Position numbers and translations under genes: made by a program. From assembly GCA_033439265.1 (NCBI GenBank), contig JAVTVX010000004.1, forward strand, positions 21,527,701 to 21,591,700: a stretch of 64,000 nt of DNA. The letters run 5' to 3'. The notes beneath the pieces are model-generated. The model was given only the letters and a program-made list of their open reading frames with translations. It made no database searches and was not told where the DNA came from. The stretch is from Dillenia suffruticosa (taxonomy: Eukaryota > Streptophyta > Magnoliopsida > Dilleniales > Dilleniaceae). Shown one piece after another: positions 12,608-23,160 of the stretch (position 1 is the stretch's first letter; every line of letters begins with the position of its first letter).

Positions 12608-12820
12608 TGGGTAGTGACCAGATGCATGTCGTGAGTTGAACTCACGACATAGAATGTTTGAACATATGTCGTGACTTGAAGTCACGACATGCGACTTGCA
12701 TGAACAGTGCATGTCGTGACTTGAAATCACGACATATGTGGGTTAGTTTTGTAAATAGTTTTTAAACGGTGTTGTTTTAAAAAATTTTTATATTATGAGG
12801 GTTATTTTCGTACAAAGCTC
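12608..12820 (-). repeat. Right terminal inverted repeat with palindrome array
   Basis: This is the inverted partner of 6497-6730. It contains three palindromic units (about 12626-12650, 12666-12690 and 12710-12735) of the form TGTCGTGACTTG/AAGTCACGACA, then the outer segment GTAAATAGTTTTTAAACGG, ending GTACAAAGCTC at 12820. Confidence 0.85.
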
Positions 12821-12829
12821 GGAGTTGTG
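12821..12829. repeat. MULE target-site duplication, right copy
   Basis: GGAGTTGTG, identical to 6488-6496. The candidate duplication of the next element starts only two bases further on. Confidence 0.9.
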
Positions 12830-12840
12830 ACCCATGACCG

Positions 12841-13652
12841 GGAGGCATATACCGAATTGAATCAAACAAAAAAATAAAAATTTAAAATCACCTCGGAGAC
12901 AAAATAATTTTGAAAATAAACCATATTTATCGCAAATAGAATCCGCGACATCCTCCACCCATGGCGGTCCTCTCACTTTCGCGACACTCTGCCACGGAGG
13001 GGGAGGAGTGCCGTGGGGGGAGAGAGAGGGAAATGAGTGCCGCGGGGAGGGAGGGAGGGAGAGAGGACTGTCGCGGGGGAGGAAGGGAGGGAGGTTGCGA
13101 GCCACAGAGCGGGAGGATTGCCACGGGGGAGAGAGAGAGAGACAGAGCCACAAGGGAAGAGAGAGGGAGGGAGGACTGCCGTAGGGGGAGGAAGGGAGGG
13201 AAGACTGTTGCGGGAGCCGCACAAGGGGGAGGAGTGCCACGAGGAGAGAGAGAGAAAGTCACGGGGAGGAGAGGGAGGGAGGACAGCTGCGGGCGGGGGG
13301 AGGGAGGGAAGAGAGATAGAGAGAGAGAGCACTGGGCGGCGGGGGACGAGAGAGAGAGAGCCACAGGCGAGGGAAGGAGGGAGAGAGGAGAGCCGCGAGT
13401 GGTGAAGGGAGAGAGAAAGGTGCGGGCAGGGGAGGGAGGGAAAGAGAAGCGCTGCAAGCGGCAGCGGAGGAGATAGAGAGAGAGCCGCGGGCGGGGGAGG
13501 GAGAGAAAGCCACGCGGGGGAGGGAGAAAGCTGTGGGCGACGGGGGAAACCCATGTCGCGAGTTGAATCCCGACATATAAGGGTTAGAAAAAGAATTAAT
13601 TTTCGTTAAGAATTGTTTTAAATTTTTTTTTGTATATATCGGTACATGATTC
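12841..13652. mobile_element. Non-autonomous MULE with polypurine core
   Basis: About 810 bp. The left end reads GGAGGCATATACCGAATTG, and the reverse complement of the right end reads GGAATCATGTACCGATAT. Both continue with AAAATTTAAAA and then a stretch like AACCCTTATATGTCGGGA, so the ends are inverted repeats related to those of the 6.3-kb MULE. An internal CATGTCGCGAGTTGAATCCC unit (13552-13571) is a relative of the palindromes in that element. The flanking 9 bp are CCATGACCG on the left and CCATGATTG on the right (7 of 9 matching, both differences C to T). No protein can be defended. Confidence 0.65.
12961..13535 (+). repeat. 570-bp polypurine (GGGAGGGA / GAGAGA) block
   Basis: The plus strand is almost wholly G and A, built from irregular GGAGGGAGG, GAGAGAGAG and GCCGCGGG/GCCACAGG units spaced roughly 40-60 bp apart. 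Open frames of over 100 codons exist on both strands only because stop codons are rare in such DNA. The repeating unit suggests local tandem expansion inside the element. Confidence 0.8.
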
Positions 13653-13733
13653 CCATGATTGGTCCGTCGGTCAAATCCCAAAGGCTCTCTGGGTGGGGTT
13701 CGGTTAGAGTTCAGTGCCATGGACTCCTTCAAT

Positions 13734-14008
13734 GAGCTTTGTATGGAAGTAGCTTTTTTTTTTTTTTTTTAAAACAATACCGTTAGGAAAATAATTTCAA
13801 ATTTAATACTCACATGTCAAGTTTTGAATATTCGACATGTACTGTTCACACCGGTGTCATATCGAATTTTTAAAACTTGACATGGTACTGTTCAATAAAC
13901 AATAGCATGTCGAGTTTTCAAAACTTGATATATGAGTGTTAAATTTAGAATTATTTTCGTGGGTGTATTATTTTAAATTTTTTTTTAGGTTGATTCGGAA
14001 CAAAACTC
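13734..14008. mobile_element. 275-bp MULE-type MITE
   Basis: The left end is GAGCTTTGTATGGAAGTAGC followed by a T-run and TTAAAACAATACCG. The reverse complement of the right end is GAGTTTTGTTCCGAATCAACC followed by AAATTTAAAATAATAC. The inner halves again pair as inverted copies around CATGTCAAGTTTTGAA and CATGTCGAGTTTTCAAAAC. The first ten bases match the 6.3-kb MULE ends. The flanks (CTCCTTCAA and CTCCTTCCA) resemble an imperfect 9-bp duplication. There is no coding capacity. Confidence 0.72.
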
Positions 14009-16730
14009 CTCCTTCCACTCTTACTAAACAAAATTTAAATTAAATAGTTCATATTTTATATAGTAATTGATGAATTATATGATAATTAGTGAATATCAAA
14101 ATCTTTCTCATTAATATGCATAAATAATCTATTTATGTGTTTTACTTTTTCTCTTAATCAGGAAAAGTATACAAGTCGAGCGGTATGATTTATAGGGATT
14201 GAATTGTTTTGGGGATTATTTCGTGTTTATTGGGAGGAAGATTTTAATTATAGTCAAGATTTGTTAATATTAAAAGGAGACGAAAAGAAATATCAATTAA
14301 GAATGAGATAATTAAAAAAAGAAAAGTTTGCCCAAGATATCAAATGTCCTAAATAAAGAATAACATCATCTTAGTCAATTTTAATAAAAATAGTCTAAAA
14401 AATAATTTTTAACTCTCGAATTTAATTTCGTTATAAATCTAGATGTATCTGTTTATCTATCCATATTTATAATATATCTATAGTTGAAATGAATGGATAA
14501 GAGATACTTATGTTACGCTCATTGTTTGTTAATTTCATTTTTATATATTACTATATAATATGCATGTTTTTATTAATAATTAATAATTTTAAATTAATCA
14601 AAATATTTTTAAAATCAAATAAAAACATTTTAAAACATACTAACACGAAATCTTACAAAGGCCATGTCCATTTAATTTTTGACTTATTTATTTTTTTAAT
14701 TATTTTTCTTTACTATTGATTATTAGCATATTTTATTATTCTTTCAACATGTAGAGCTCTCTCTACTTTTTGTCCAACACAAAACATTCCACAAATATAA
14801 TTAAACCCTCCCTCTATCCCTTCAATTAAAATTTTAAATTTTCTTTTTATGCAATTAAATATGAAAATTTTTTACTATTGTTATAATATTTAAATTTTTC
14901 GTTGAAAATAAGCAACCAATTTTTGTATTTAATTTGTTTATTATTGTCCTCACAACGTTGATCTATCATAAAGAACATCACCCCCGATTTCAGCTCCAAA
15001 CCGATAGTTGAGCAAATCGCTATTTCATAGTTTTCTCTTAATTGAGCATAAATGGTATGAAGAGAAAAAAAAAAAAAAAAAAAAAACCTTTGTAGAAATA
15101 TTTTGACATTTTGAATCTTTAAACTTCTTAAAATATTGATAATCTTTTAGATCTGTAGCAATGTGGATCTTTAGGACATGTTTGGATGGATGAGGAAAAT
15201 TTTAAGGATATGACTGGTAGGAGGAGAAACTGAGTGAAAAATTATCCCTTTACCCCCTAAATTTTTCGGCCCAAACTGGGGATAAATATTACTATAATTG
15301 GGAGTAAGTTAACATAAGAAAAAAGAAAATAAAAATTTTAAAATAAATATATTTATGAAAAATGTAAAAATTTTATTTTTTTAGATAGAGAAAATTTAAA
15401 AATTATTAAATTTAGAGAGACAAAGTTTAAAATTTTTAGAATGATTAAATTTATGTATTTAATTTTAGAGAAAGAAAATGTCAATTAAATTGAATTTCTA
15501 GAGAGAGAAAATTAATATATTTAGTTTTAGAGTGAAAAGATAGAGAAAAGTTAAAATAAATGTGTTTCGAAAAAGAAAATTTGAATTAAATCAATTTTTT
15601 GATAAAGAAAATTAGTGTGTATAATATTTGAGGGAGAAAATAATTTTTTACAGAGAGAAAATTTAAAATAAATATATTTAGATAGAGAATATAAACTAAA
15701 TTACCTTTTAATTAAGCATATTAATTTTCTCTCACTAAAAAAAGTTTACATTCTCTCTCTAAATTTTAAATTTTCTTTATAAAATAATCAATTTAATGCA
15801 TTCAACTCTAAAATAAATCAATTATTGACTGATAGCGTAAAACTTTTGCCAACAATATGCTCCTATATTCTTTTTAGAGGAAAAAATAGATTTTTTTGAG
15901 ACTCGAAAAATTGAGTTTTCTCTCTTGTATTTACTCTATCATAAATAATAAATATAGCGTAAAAATTTTCTCCCTACAATTTGAGTTTCTCTCTTTTATT
16001 TACTCCATCATTTTTGTTGAAACGGGTAGAAAAATAGATTTATTTTATTTAATTAATAATTTACTTACGTGTTTATTATGGTGAGGATTAAACTTTATAC
16101 AAGTAGAGGACTGATAAACTTTTTGCCCATTGATTCCACCAAAAAAAACAAAAAAAACTTTTTGCCCATTGATCTTGCATGTATAAAGTGTAGATCTTGT
16201 TTTACTTATGCATTGCGTAGGCACAAATATACCTTGCTTTTACTTATGATTATGGGTAGTGAAGGAGAGGACACCTTATAGTTGATAATATTGATAATCT
16301 TTTAGATCTTTGTAAGAAATTTTGATTTGGTTACAACTTTCCTCCAATAAACTGAAAATTCTAAATTCAAATCTCTATATAAAAAAAAAACAAAGAAAAA
16401 AAGTAAAGTCTTAAATTTGAGTGTTATTTACGACAAAAATTGACAACAAGAGTTTTACTATTTAAGAGTTCAATTCAGATCTTTAGTTAGACCTAATATT
16501 ATTATCGTATATAAATGATTTATATAGATTAAAAAAAATAAAAACCATGGACATTTGGCGGCCTCTATTCATATGGAATTTGGTGGTGCTAAGTTGGAAC
16601 TTCCTGTTAATGGACCTAACAAAATTGGACTCTTGCTCAGCCCTGAGCTGAGCACAACACAAGGGTAGAAAACAAAGGATTGGAAGAAATTGACACCTGC
16701 AACTCAATATGTATATGTTTTTTTGTTATT
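14009..16730. other. AT-rich intergenic DNA, no gene
   Basis: I find no defensible gene. From about 15340 to 15700 there is a degenerate array with recurring AGAGAGAAAATTTAAAATAAAT-like units, followed by an inverted-looking CT-rich stretch at 15725-15800. A diverged tandem pair sits near 15910-15945 and 15978-16012 (TTGAGTTTTCTCTCT and TTGAGTTTCTCTCTT). A tiny A-tailed insertion lies at 16116-16173, and a (GA)n run at 16738-16762 closes the interval near the XRCC1 3' end. Confidence 0.5.
16116..16173 (+). mobile_element. Minimal A-tailed insertion with 19-bp direct repeats
   Basis: AAACTTTTTGCCCATTGAT occurs at 16116-16134 and exactly again at 16155-16173. The 20 bases between are TCCACC followed by an A-rich tail. 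This is the signature of target-primed reverse transcription in which almost nothing but the RNA 3' end was copied. Replication slippage is an alternative but does not explain the A tail. Confidence 0.6.
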
Positions 16731-16823
16731 TACCGATAGAGAGAGAGAGAGAGAGAGAGAGACTAGGAAAACAGAATTTTCTCATGCAAATGTTACAAAA
16801 TACTGATTAACAAAAGGGGAATT

Positions 16824-17581
16824 TCAGCATTTGCAAAGCTTAGAAGAAACAGTTTTAAAAGCAAAGTCTATCTCCTGTTCTGTCATCTCAATAGTGTCAT
16901 CACTATTATATCCCGCTGCATCGTTGTTGTGCAGTCTGGCTTGATCTTTAACATCTTCCTCACTTTCATGACCCTTCATCTTTCTCTTCGTTTTATTGGA
17001 CAAATCATTATTTGGTCGGCGAAGTTCTGCCTCATATATCTTCATACAGGCCATAGCATGTTTGCAAAGGTATTTCTTTTCAAGTGAGTTGGAATTATTT
17101 CCAGTGCCCTGAAGCTTTGCCAGCTCTTCGACCACTCGAGGAATGCAACTCCATTGCTCAATGATTTGGTGGAAATCCTAAGATACGAGTTTGCAGACAT
17201 GAGACTACAAGTTTGTAGACATAAGAAAATCAACAATCGCTTTCCACTTCTGAATTAAATTATACACAAATATCTGTATACTAACCTCATAATAGCTAGA
17301 TGAACATTCTAGAGTTTTATTATTATTATTATTTTGTGCATCAAACAAGGCCGGAAGATAACAACACGTGATTTAAGTCAAGCACTGATAGACCCCTCAA
17401 GAACACGCAATCCTATAAACACTTTCTCAAGAAAATATGGCATGACCATAGAAGTACCACAACAGGTGGGGCTGAAGCTATGTTAACAGTCTGGATTGCT
17501 GGTTCAGAATCAGAAGGTATGCTTAATGATGTTAGTAGGCAAACATGATCACAGCACTAATGTTTACTTTAGAATTAAAAT

Positions 17582-17618
<37 letters not shown>

Positions 17619-20600
17619 GCAGAATGAAAAAACCTAAGGTGACTCATCATCAACTAGTAAAACGGCTAGGGCGAAGCAGACTAGATTTCCTATGCCCAGA
17701 AATAATATTTGCTAAATAATGAGGTGATGAAATTATTAATACTATCTGGAATATAAGATTTATTGATTCCCTGACAGGTTGATTGAGGGCTTAAAATTTC
17801 TACCTCAAACATGTACATTAGCAGCTATAAATCCCTGAAAGATGTCTAAACTAAATTAAATATGACTGCTCAATGCAGCTACAACTCAACTAAAACTTTA
17901 TCCCAGGTTAGTTGGGATCAGCTACAAATTAAACAAGAATAGGTGCTGACAATTGACAGGAGCACTAGAGTTGGAGCAGCCTACCTGCTCTTGCTGTAAA
18001 GAATCTATAGCATCTTGTAAACAAGTTAAGATCCCTTCAGCAGCTATGTTCTCCAACTCGCTTGGCTCTGGCTGAAAGCAAAATATATAAAAGGATTCAT
18101 GCTTAAGAAACATGGAATGGTATTCAAGAAAAACTATGGGGGCAACTATAATTCATCAAAGAGCTATGCACCCCCCCCCCAAAAAAAAGCAAAGTCTAGT
18201 TAATGACCGAAGTGCTGCTCAACACTGATGGAATCTACATCACAAATATTCTGCCTCAACAAATTTTACAAAATAAGGATGTAACACGGCATAATCTGTT
18301 ATAGGACACTTCCGGGAGAAAAGGACACGAGTGTTCAGTGTGTTATATATAACCACATGAAATTGGATCCATCATGTGAACAAAAAGATAATTTTGTGAA
18401 ATAATCAGCATGTGGCATATTAATACTGCCTGCTCAAAAAGTTAGCATCACGTTGAATGAAATTTTCTAGATTGTTATCACATAAGTTTTCATGTTCCCA
18501 GCAAAGTAGGAAATCACAAGTAAAAATGAGTGCAAGACAGATATTGGGAGGAGCAACAGAATGTAACAGACCTTTTCATCTTGACTCTCCAACCATGATA
18601 TTGTTCTGTTTAAATCATCAAGAGCCCATTTCTTCACTTCTGAAGGAGAAAAAATTTCTTTGACACAACCAGAAACTCCACCCTGTGCAAGAAGTGGCAC
18701 AACTGACTCAAAGAGAATGTGTATGCCAGAAAAGATATCTCAAGTTTTGGCTTCCCGGCATTACAAATTGCCGCTATATTATGATACTTATCGAAGGACC
18801 TCCTAGTTCCTTCTGGCACAGAGTGCCAACAGAAAGGAGAAAGCCACAGTATTCAACAGAATTATATAAGCCTTAGCGTATATACACACAACAGACACAT
18901 GAGAGAGAGATGGACTTTAGAACTAACCTTATAGGCAGCATCACTTGCTCCTTTCTTCACTTGCTTCACAAATTTTCTAGATGGAGGTGTTTCTTGATCT
19001 GCCAGAACTTTTCGCATGTATAGGACACTAGTTAGCCAATATAAGCACACTAAAACAAAGGCAAGAAAAGGATTTTTCATAGATTTGTGTCAGAAATTAT
19101 ATTCAACCACAGCAGAACATACTATACTAGATACTTGAACTGGAGAGGCGGAGGTGGAGGAGAGGAAGAGCTTCATGTTTTACTATTGAAAGTATAAAAA
19201 GCATACGTAATGACCCATGGAGATTAGTAATGCCAACAGTATTGAGGCATTGGAATACTTCACAAGAGATTTGCATACTTTTTGCAATAAATTGGATTGA
19301 CAGAATGAAGCATATTTGCAACCCATGTTTCCTGCTATAGATGTAGGAATTGGGAAAATAAAGATAGGCACCCATTTCTACTGAACTAAGTTCAGCAAGA
19401 AGCCAAAAGTAATCGAGATGATTAGCAAGCGAGCTGTCTTGCCTACATCCACCAGCTGCTTTCTCAATTGCAGAAATTAGAAAGCTGCTCAAGAAGCTAC
19501 CAACCACAAATATGCTAAGCTACAGTGTGAACCCCACACTCAGTTCATTTGGTACCTGATCACAGAAGAACTCCTGCAAGCTAACCTTGGTGAATACATC
19601 GGCAACTCCAAACAACACAAACTGAGGAACCAACCACCAATGCTGATTTGCACTGTCACAATTGGCATATCAACCAGCTCATGTTCACTATCAACTTCAA
19701 GCCATACATTCTCTACTATGGATGCAACTATCATGAATATGGCCGATAAAAGCACAGCTTTTCCAATTCTTTGGAGCATTGTTACACAAGAAGGCTTCCC
19801 AGTTATAGTTCTTGCAATGGGGATGAAGATACAATCACAAATTGGGATAAAAAGGACAATGCATAAGCTTGAAGTTGATAGTGAAAATGGGCTGGTCAAT
19901 ATGCCAACAGTGACAGTACTGATGAGCGTGTGGCGGTTGGTTCCTCAGTATGTCTTGTTTGGGTAAAACTGAAAAGTGTCCAATATTTAAGAGCACCAAT
20001 CGGTGAGTAAAAACTTATTTAAAGGTAAAAAACTAAAATACATTACACACATACGTAAAGAGGAAGAGTTGATTTGCAATATTGCAAATTTTTGACTTCC
20101 TGTTTTAACCATATAAAAGAATAAAAATCTAGTCATGAAATACTCACTGGACCAATGTGTCAAGTACCCAATGCAGCATCATCTGTTATCATATATATAT
20201 AAGCAAATTTCCGTACCAAAACTCCCTAATTAAGAAAGGAACTTTTCACGAAATTGAAAACTGAGAACATTGTACACAAAATCTTATATACTGCACTTCT
20301 GCCCCCACCAGTTATAACATCATCTTCATTTCACCCAATGCACCAAAAGATAAGGCCTCAATATTTTCTCATAATGCCTTGAATGTAGCACATCAAACTA
20401 CAGGCTTCAACAGTGGACATTACATGCAATTGACATGAGTTATATAAGTTAAAGGCTTCAACAATGGGCATTATGTCAACTATAATAAAACTGTTCATTA
20501 GTCTATCCAAAAATCTTGAAAAATCAATAGCAAGCAAGGGTCAGTGAGATAATAACCTTGGCTGGATTCAAGGGAGATTTTGCCTTTCCGCCATGGTTTC

Positions 20601-22326
20601 CCAGCATACATAAGGTACTTTTCTATATCAACAAGCTTTCTCTGATTGTAACATTCTGATATCCAATCCTAGGACAAACAAACTAGAGATCAATAAATCA
20701 TTTCCCACGTAGAAATATTTCAAATATTTATGCATGCTAATTAATGGGAGCTACAACACTACCTAGGTTTAGAAGCTCTTCATGTTATTTTAATTTTTTG
20801 CCACCTCAGACATGGGCTAGGATGAAAATATTTTAAAAACTCAAAAGGAAAATTGACATTTTAATCTTACCAGCCACATCATGCAGTGGGACAGTAAATT
20901 AATGCAGTTTGGCTGAAATTTTGCAGATTCTGGTTAAAAGCACTAGTTCAGATAACTCACATAAAGTTGAAACTTAGACCGTTGGCAACTTGTTATCAGT
21001 CCACTTAAATTAGTTTCGGGCTTCGTGGATACTTTACAAATGTATGAGTGAACCCAACAAAAATCAGAGTTATGTGAATGGTTAAACAGTCTTTAATTGG
21101 AGCAGATGGTATCTCTAATTAATTCTTGTAAAGTTTAAGATGAGTCCTAATACCCTAAATTATATCTCAGTTGTAAACAAATCATCAGCATAGTGAAATC
21201 ACTCTCTCAGATGAAATCCTGTATAATCCCTCTCTTTTTGACTTGATTACAAGAGCTCAGTCCCTATAAAGCCCAAATAGCATTTCATGGTAGGGTCTTG
21301 GGTTCATATTCTACAAACAAGATCATGCTGGCAAGGGATCCAGTTCAGATAACCAAATCTTGTATGTAGCTACAGGCTCCACAATGGGATCAGGCAGAAT
21401 ACTTTAAGGTTTCATTATATTAGGAACTGAGAAACATAAAGATAGACAAGCTCTCTTTAGCCAAACAAGAAAAAGAATCTCCAATTCTACTTAAAGGTAT
21501 ACAAAATATGTCCAGTAAACTCAATATTTAATGCACCTGATGACTGGAAAGCCACATTTACTGGCTTCTTCTTTGTTATCTGTTGACAAGGCGCATTCAA
21601 ATGCTAAAAAGAAAAGAGTCTAATCAGTTGATCCTTAGACCTTATCGGAGGTGCTAATATAAAAAGGCGAACATGACATTAACTAGCAATGCCAACCCAT
21701 ACACTCCTACTAGACTACTACTTTAATCTCAAAATATTTTATGTGACTTAAGAGATAGCCCGCACAAAAGTCAGGTGTTATTCTCATCTAATCAACATGA
21801 TCAAGCATGATACACACCTTTGAAACAATAGTGCCACAATCGGCCTCAACTTGCAGGAACTTTGGAGTGTTTGGGAATGCACAAACCAAAAGAGTGCAAT
21901 TTGAGTTCCAATCAGGTTGATATTCTGCTCCCATTTCAAGGGCCCGTGACCTCAGGATACTTCGCTCGGGATTAACAAACCCTGATAGGACAAAAACTAC
22001 ACCATCCTGCCAAATGGAGGTCATTAGAAGAGGGCCAAACACTAGAATAATGTACTAAAGCATGCACAGGCTAAAATTAGATTGAAACTAATTACCAAAA
22101 GCTTAGAGAAACAGACAGTATCTGTGCAAGACAGCTTTGCCTTTTTGCTGCTTTCAGATTCTTTTGTTGCATGTGCTTTACTCTGTGACCTGACCCTTGT
22201 TGTTTCCTTCTCTTCTTCATTGCCATCATCATCTTTTGGCTTCTTTTTACAAGATTTACCCCCTGCATCTCCAGAACCCATCCATGATGGCAGGTTACGC
22301 TTCACAGTTTTATTATCTGACGTCAT
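16824..22326 (-). CDS. XRCC1: XRCC1 DNA-repair scaffold
   Basis: XRCC1 organises single-strand-break and base-excision repair in the nucleus. Seven coding exons on the minus strand join in phase: 22326-22096, 22006-21818, 20668-20557, 18998-18928, 18682-18572, 18071-17985 and 17177-16824 (1155 nt, 384 aa). The protein begins MTSDNKTVKRNLPSWMGSGD. A Lys/Ser/Glu-rich basic region follows (about residues 20-75, probable nuclear localisation). A single BRCT domain covers about 78-175 (DGVVFVLSGFVNPERSILRS, CAFPNTPKF, GTIVSK, DWISECYNQRKLVDIEKYLM, GKPWRK). The C-terminus carries the plant XRCC1 segments KKWALDDLNRTISWLESQ, GILTCLQDAIDSLQQEQ and GYNSDDTIEMTEQEIDFAF. Plant XRCC1 keeps only the central BRCT and lacks the animal N-terminal domain, as here. 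A 5' leader exon probably ends near 23009. Introns are large, and one holds an NPF pseudogene. Confidence 0.95.
19317..19866 (-). pseudogene. NPF (NRT1/PTR) transporter fragment inside XRCC1 intron
   Basis: On the minus strand one reads, with frame changes and one in-frame stop, IVLFIPICDCIFIPIARTITGK, MLQRIGKAVLLSAIF, WLVPQFVLFGVADVFTKV, LQEFFCDQVPNEL, GSFLSSFLISAIEKAAGG and HLDYFWLLAELSSV ... AYLYFPNSYIYSRK. This is the C-terminal membrane half of a plant NPF/POT-family nitrate-peptide transporter. The N-terminal half is missing and the frame is broken, so it is a dead copy inserted in the intron between XRCC1 exons 20668-20557 and 18998-18928. No poly(A) tail or target duplication was recognised. 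Confidence 0.85.
19868..19963 (+). pseudogene. Inverted second piece of the NPF fragment
   Basis: On the plus strand this reads LEVDSENGLVNMPTVTVLM then SVWRLVPQYVLFG, the same NPF segment that is read on the minus strand at 19701-19608. The two copies are head to head, about 165 bp apart and similar but not identical, so a short part of the transporter was duplicated in inverted orientation at the edge of the pseudogene. Confidence 0.75.
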
Positions 22327-22376
22327 ATAATTTTTGGTGTCACAGAAGTCCAAAGAGGAACAAAATGCAGTACTAC

Positions 22377-23160
22377 CTGCATAATGCATAAAAGAATGAC
22401 AAGTTACTAGCTCCACCAATTCAAGACAATGTCATCGTTTTTAGGCCAAATGCTACTAAGAATGGGTATTTTTCCATGGCATTGGGATTTAGTTTGCACG
22501 TTAAATGCTTAACTTCAAACCTTCTTAACTGATCATTTTAACAACATTATAACCTCAATTACTGACTAAGGTCCAATACCTTGAATTTGCAAGAAACAAT
22601 GTCAACAATCCCAATAAATGACCGTTGAAAAGTCCACAGGAAATAAAACATGGATTTTTATGCAGGCAAAAGAAGCAAAAAGCATGGTGACCTTTATTTT
22701 TGTACATAATGTCTTAAGCCGGCTCATGCTAAATGAAATCACACCAGGGGGACATTATCTTGCATCTGCCCTAAATCCCTAAAACCATCCCTACTAAAAT
22801 TACTGAAGGCGATCTCAGTTCTCAAAATCCAAACTAAACAGTGCTTGAATTGACAAATTGATGCAATGATTTCGATAGGGAATGAGATTTTTGTTAGTGT
22901 CCCACCCAAAATTAGGGATCATAATCGACGAACACGAGAACAGTCATCACTAATTTCAGAAAATTAGAACAAACAAGCTCTGCAAGAACTGAGAGAGAGA
23001 GAGAGAACCTGAGATCACCGGCCGGTGAAGGGAGACCGAAGACCGCGGATTTGGGGCCTCTTCGCCTGCACTCTTGACATTTTGAGTGTGATCATGGTTT
23101 TCACTTAAATCGACTTTTGCCCCATATTTCTTGTGATATTGTGGACGGCATCGGAAGCTT
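22377..23160 (-). promoter_or_regulatory. XRCC1 5' leader, leader intron and promoter
   Basis: The acceptor TTATGCAG before 22376 shows that the exon holding the start codon begins 50 bp upstream of the ATG, so a non-coding first exon must lie further upstream. A likely one ends about 23009, in front of GTTCTCTCTCTC. GC content rises sharply at 23015-23070. An upstream ATG there (near 23084) opens a short frame that stops after about 21 codons, so it is not the XRCC1 start. Confidence 0.5.

Larger units (their letters stand above)
6497..12820 (+). mobile_element. 6.3-kb Mutator-like element (MULE) with PMD gene
   Basis: This is a complete but decayed Mutator-like DNA transposon. Its ends are inverted: the left end starts GAATTTTGTACGG, and the reverse complement of the right end starts GAGCTTTGTACGA. 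Both continue through a shared stretch including CCGTTTAAAAACTATTTAC and ACAAAACTAACCCAC. A perfect 9-bp direct repeat (GGAGTTGTG) flanks it. Inside, on the plus strand, lie a broken MuDR-type transposase (7451-10017) and a broken plant mobile domain gene with one intron (10248-12217), then a tandem-repeat block (12378-12593). The terminal regions carry arrays of short palindromes. Two related non-autonomous elements lie immediately to the right. Confidence 0.93.

Noticed and set aside
12927..13554. Open frames up to 193 codons on both strands of the polypurine block
   Set aside because: They overlap in several frames, consist of Arg/Gly/Glu or Ser/Leu/Pro repeats and follow from base composition inside a transposon.
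14009..16730. Search for a CRISPR-like or satellite array in the AGAGAGAAAATTT region
   Set aside because: The units are irregular in length and sequence with no constant repeat-spacer pattern; it is degenerate AT-rich DNA of a plant chromosome.
23015..23086. Possible upstream start codon for XRCC1 near 23084
   Set aside because: The frame stops after about 21 codons and the family N-terminus begins at the ATG at 22326.
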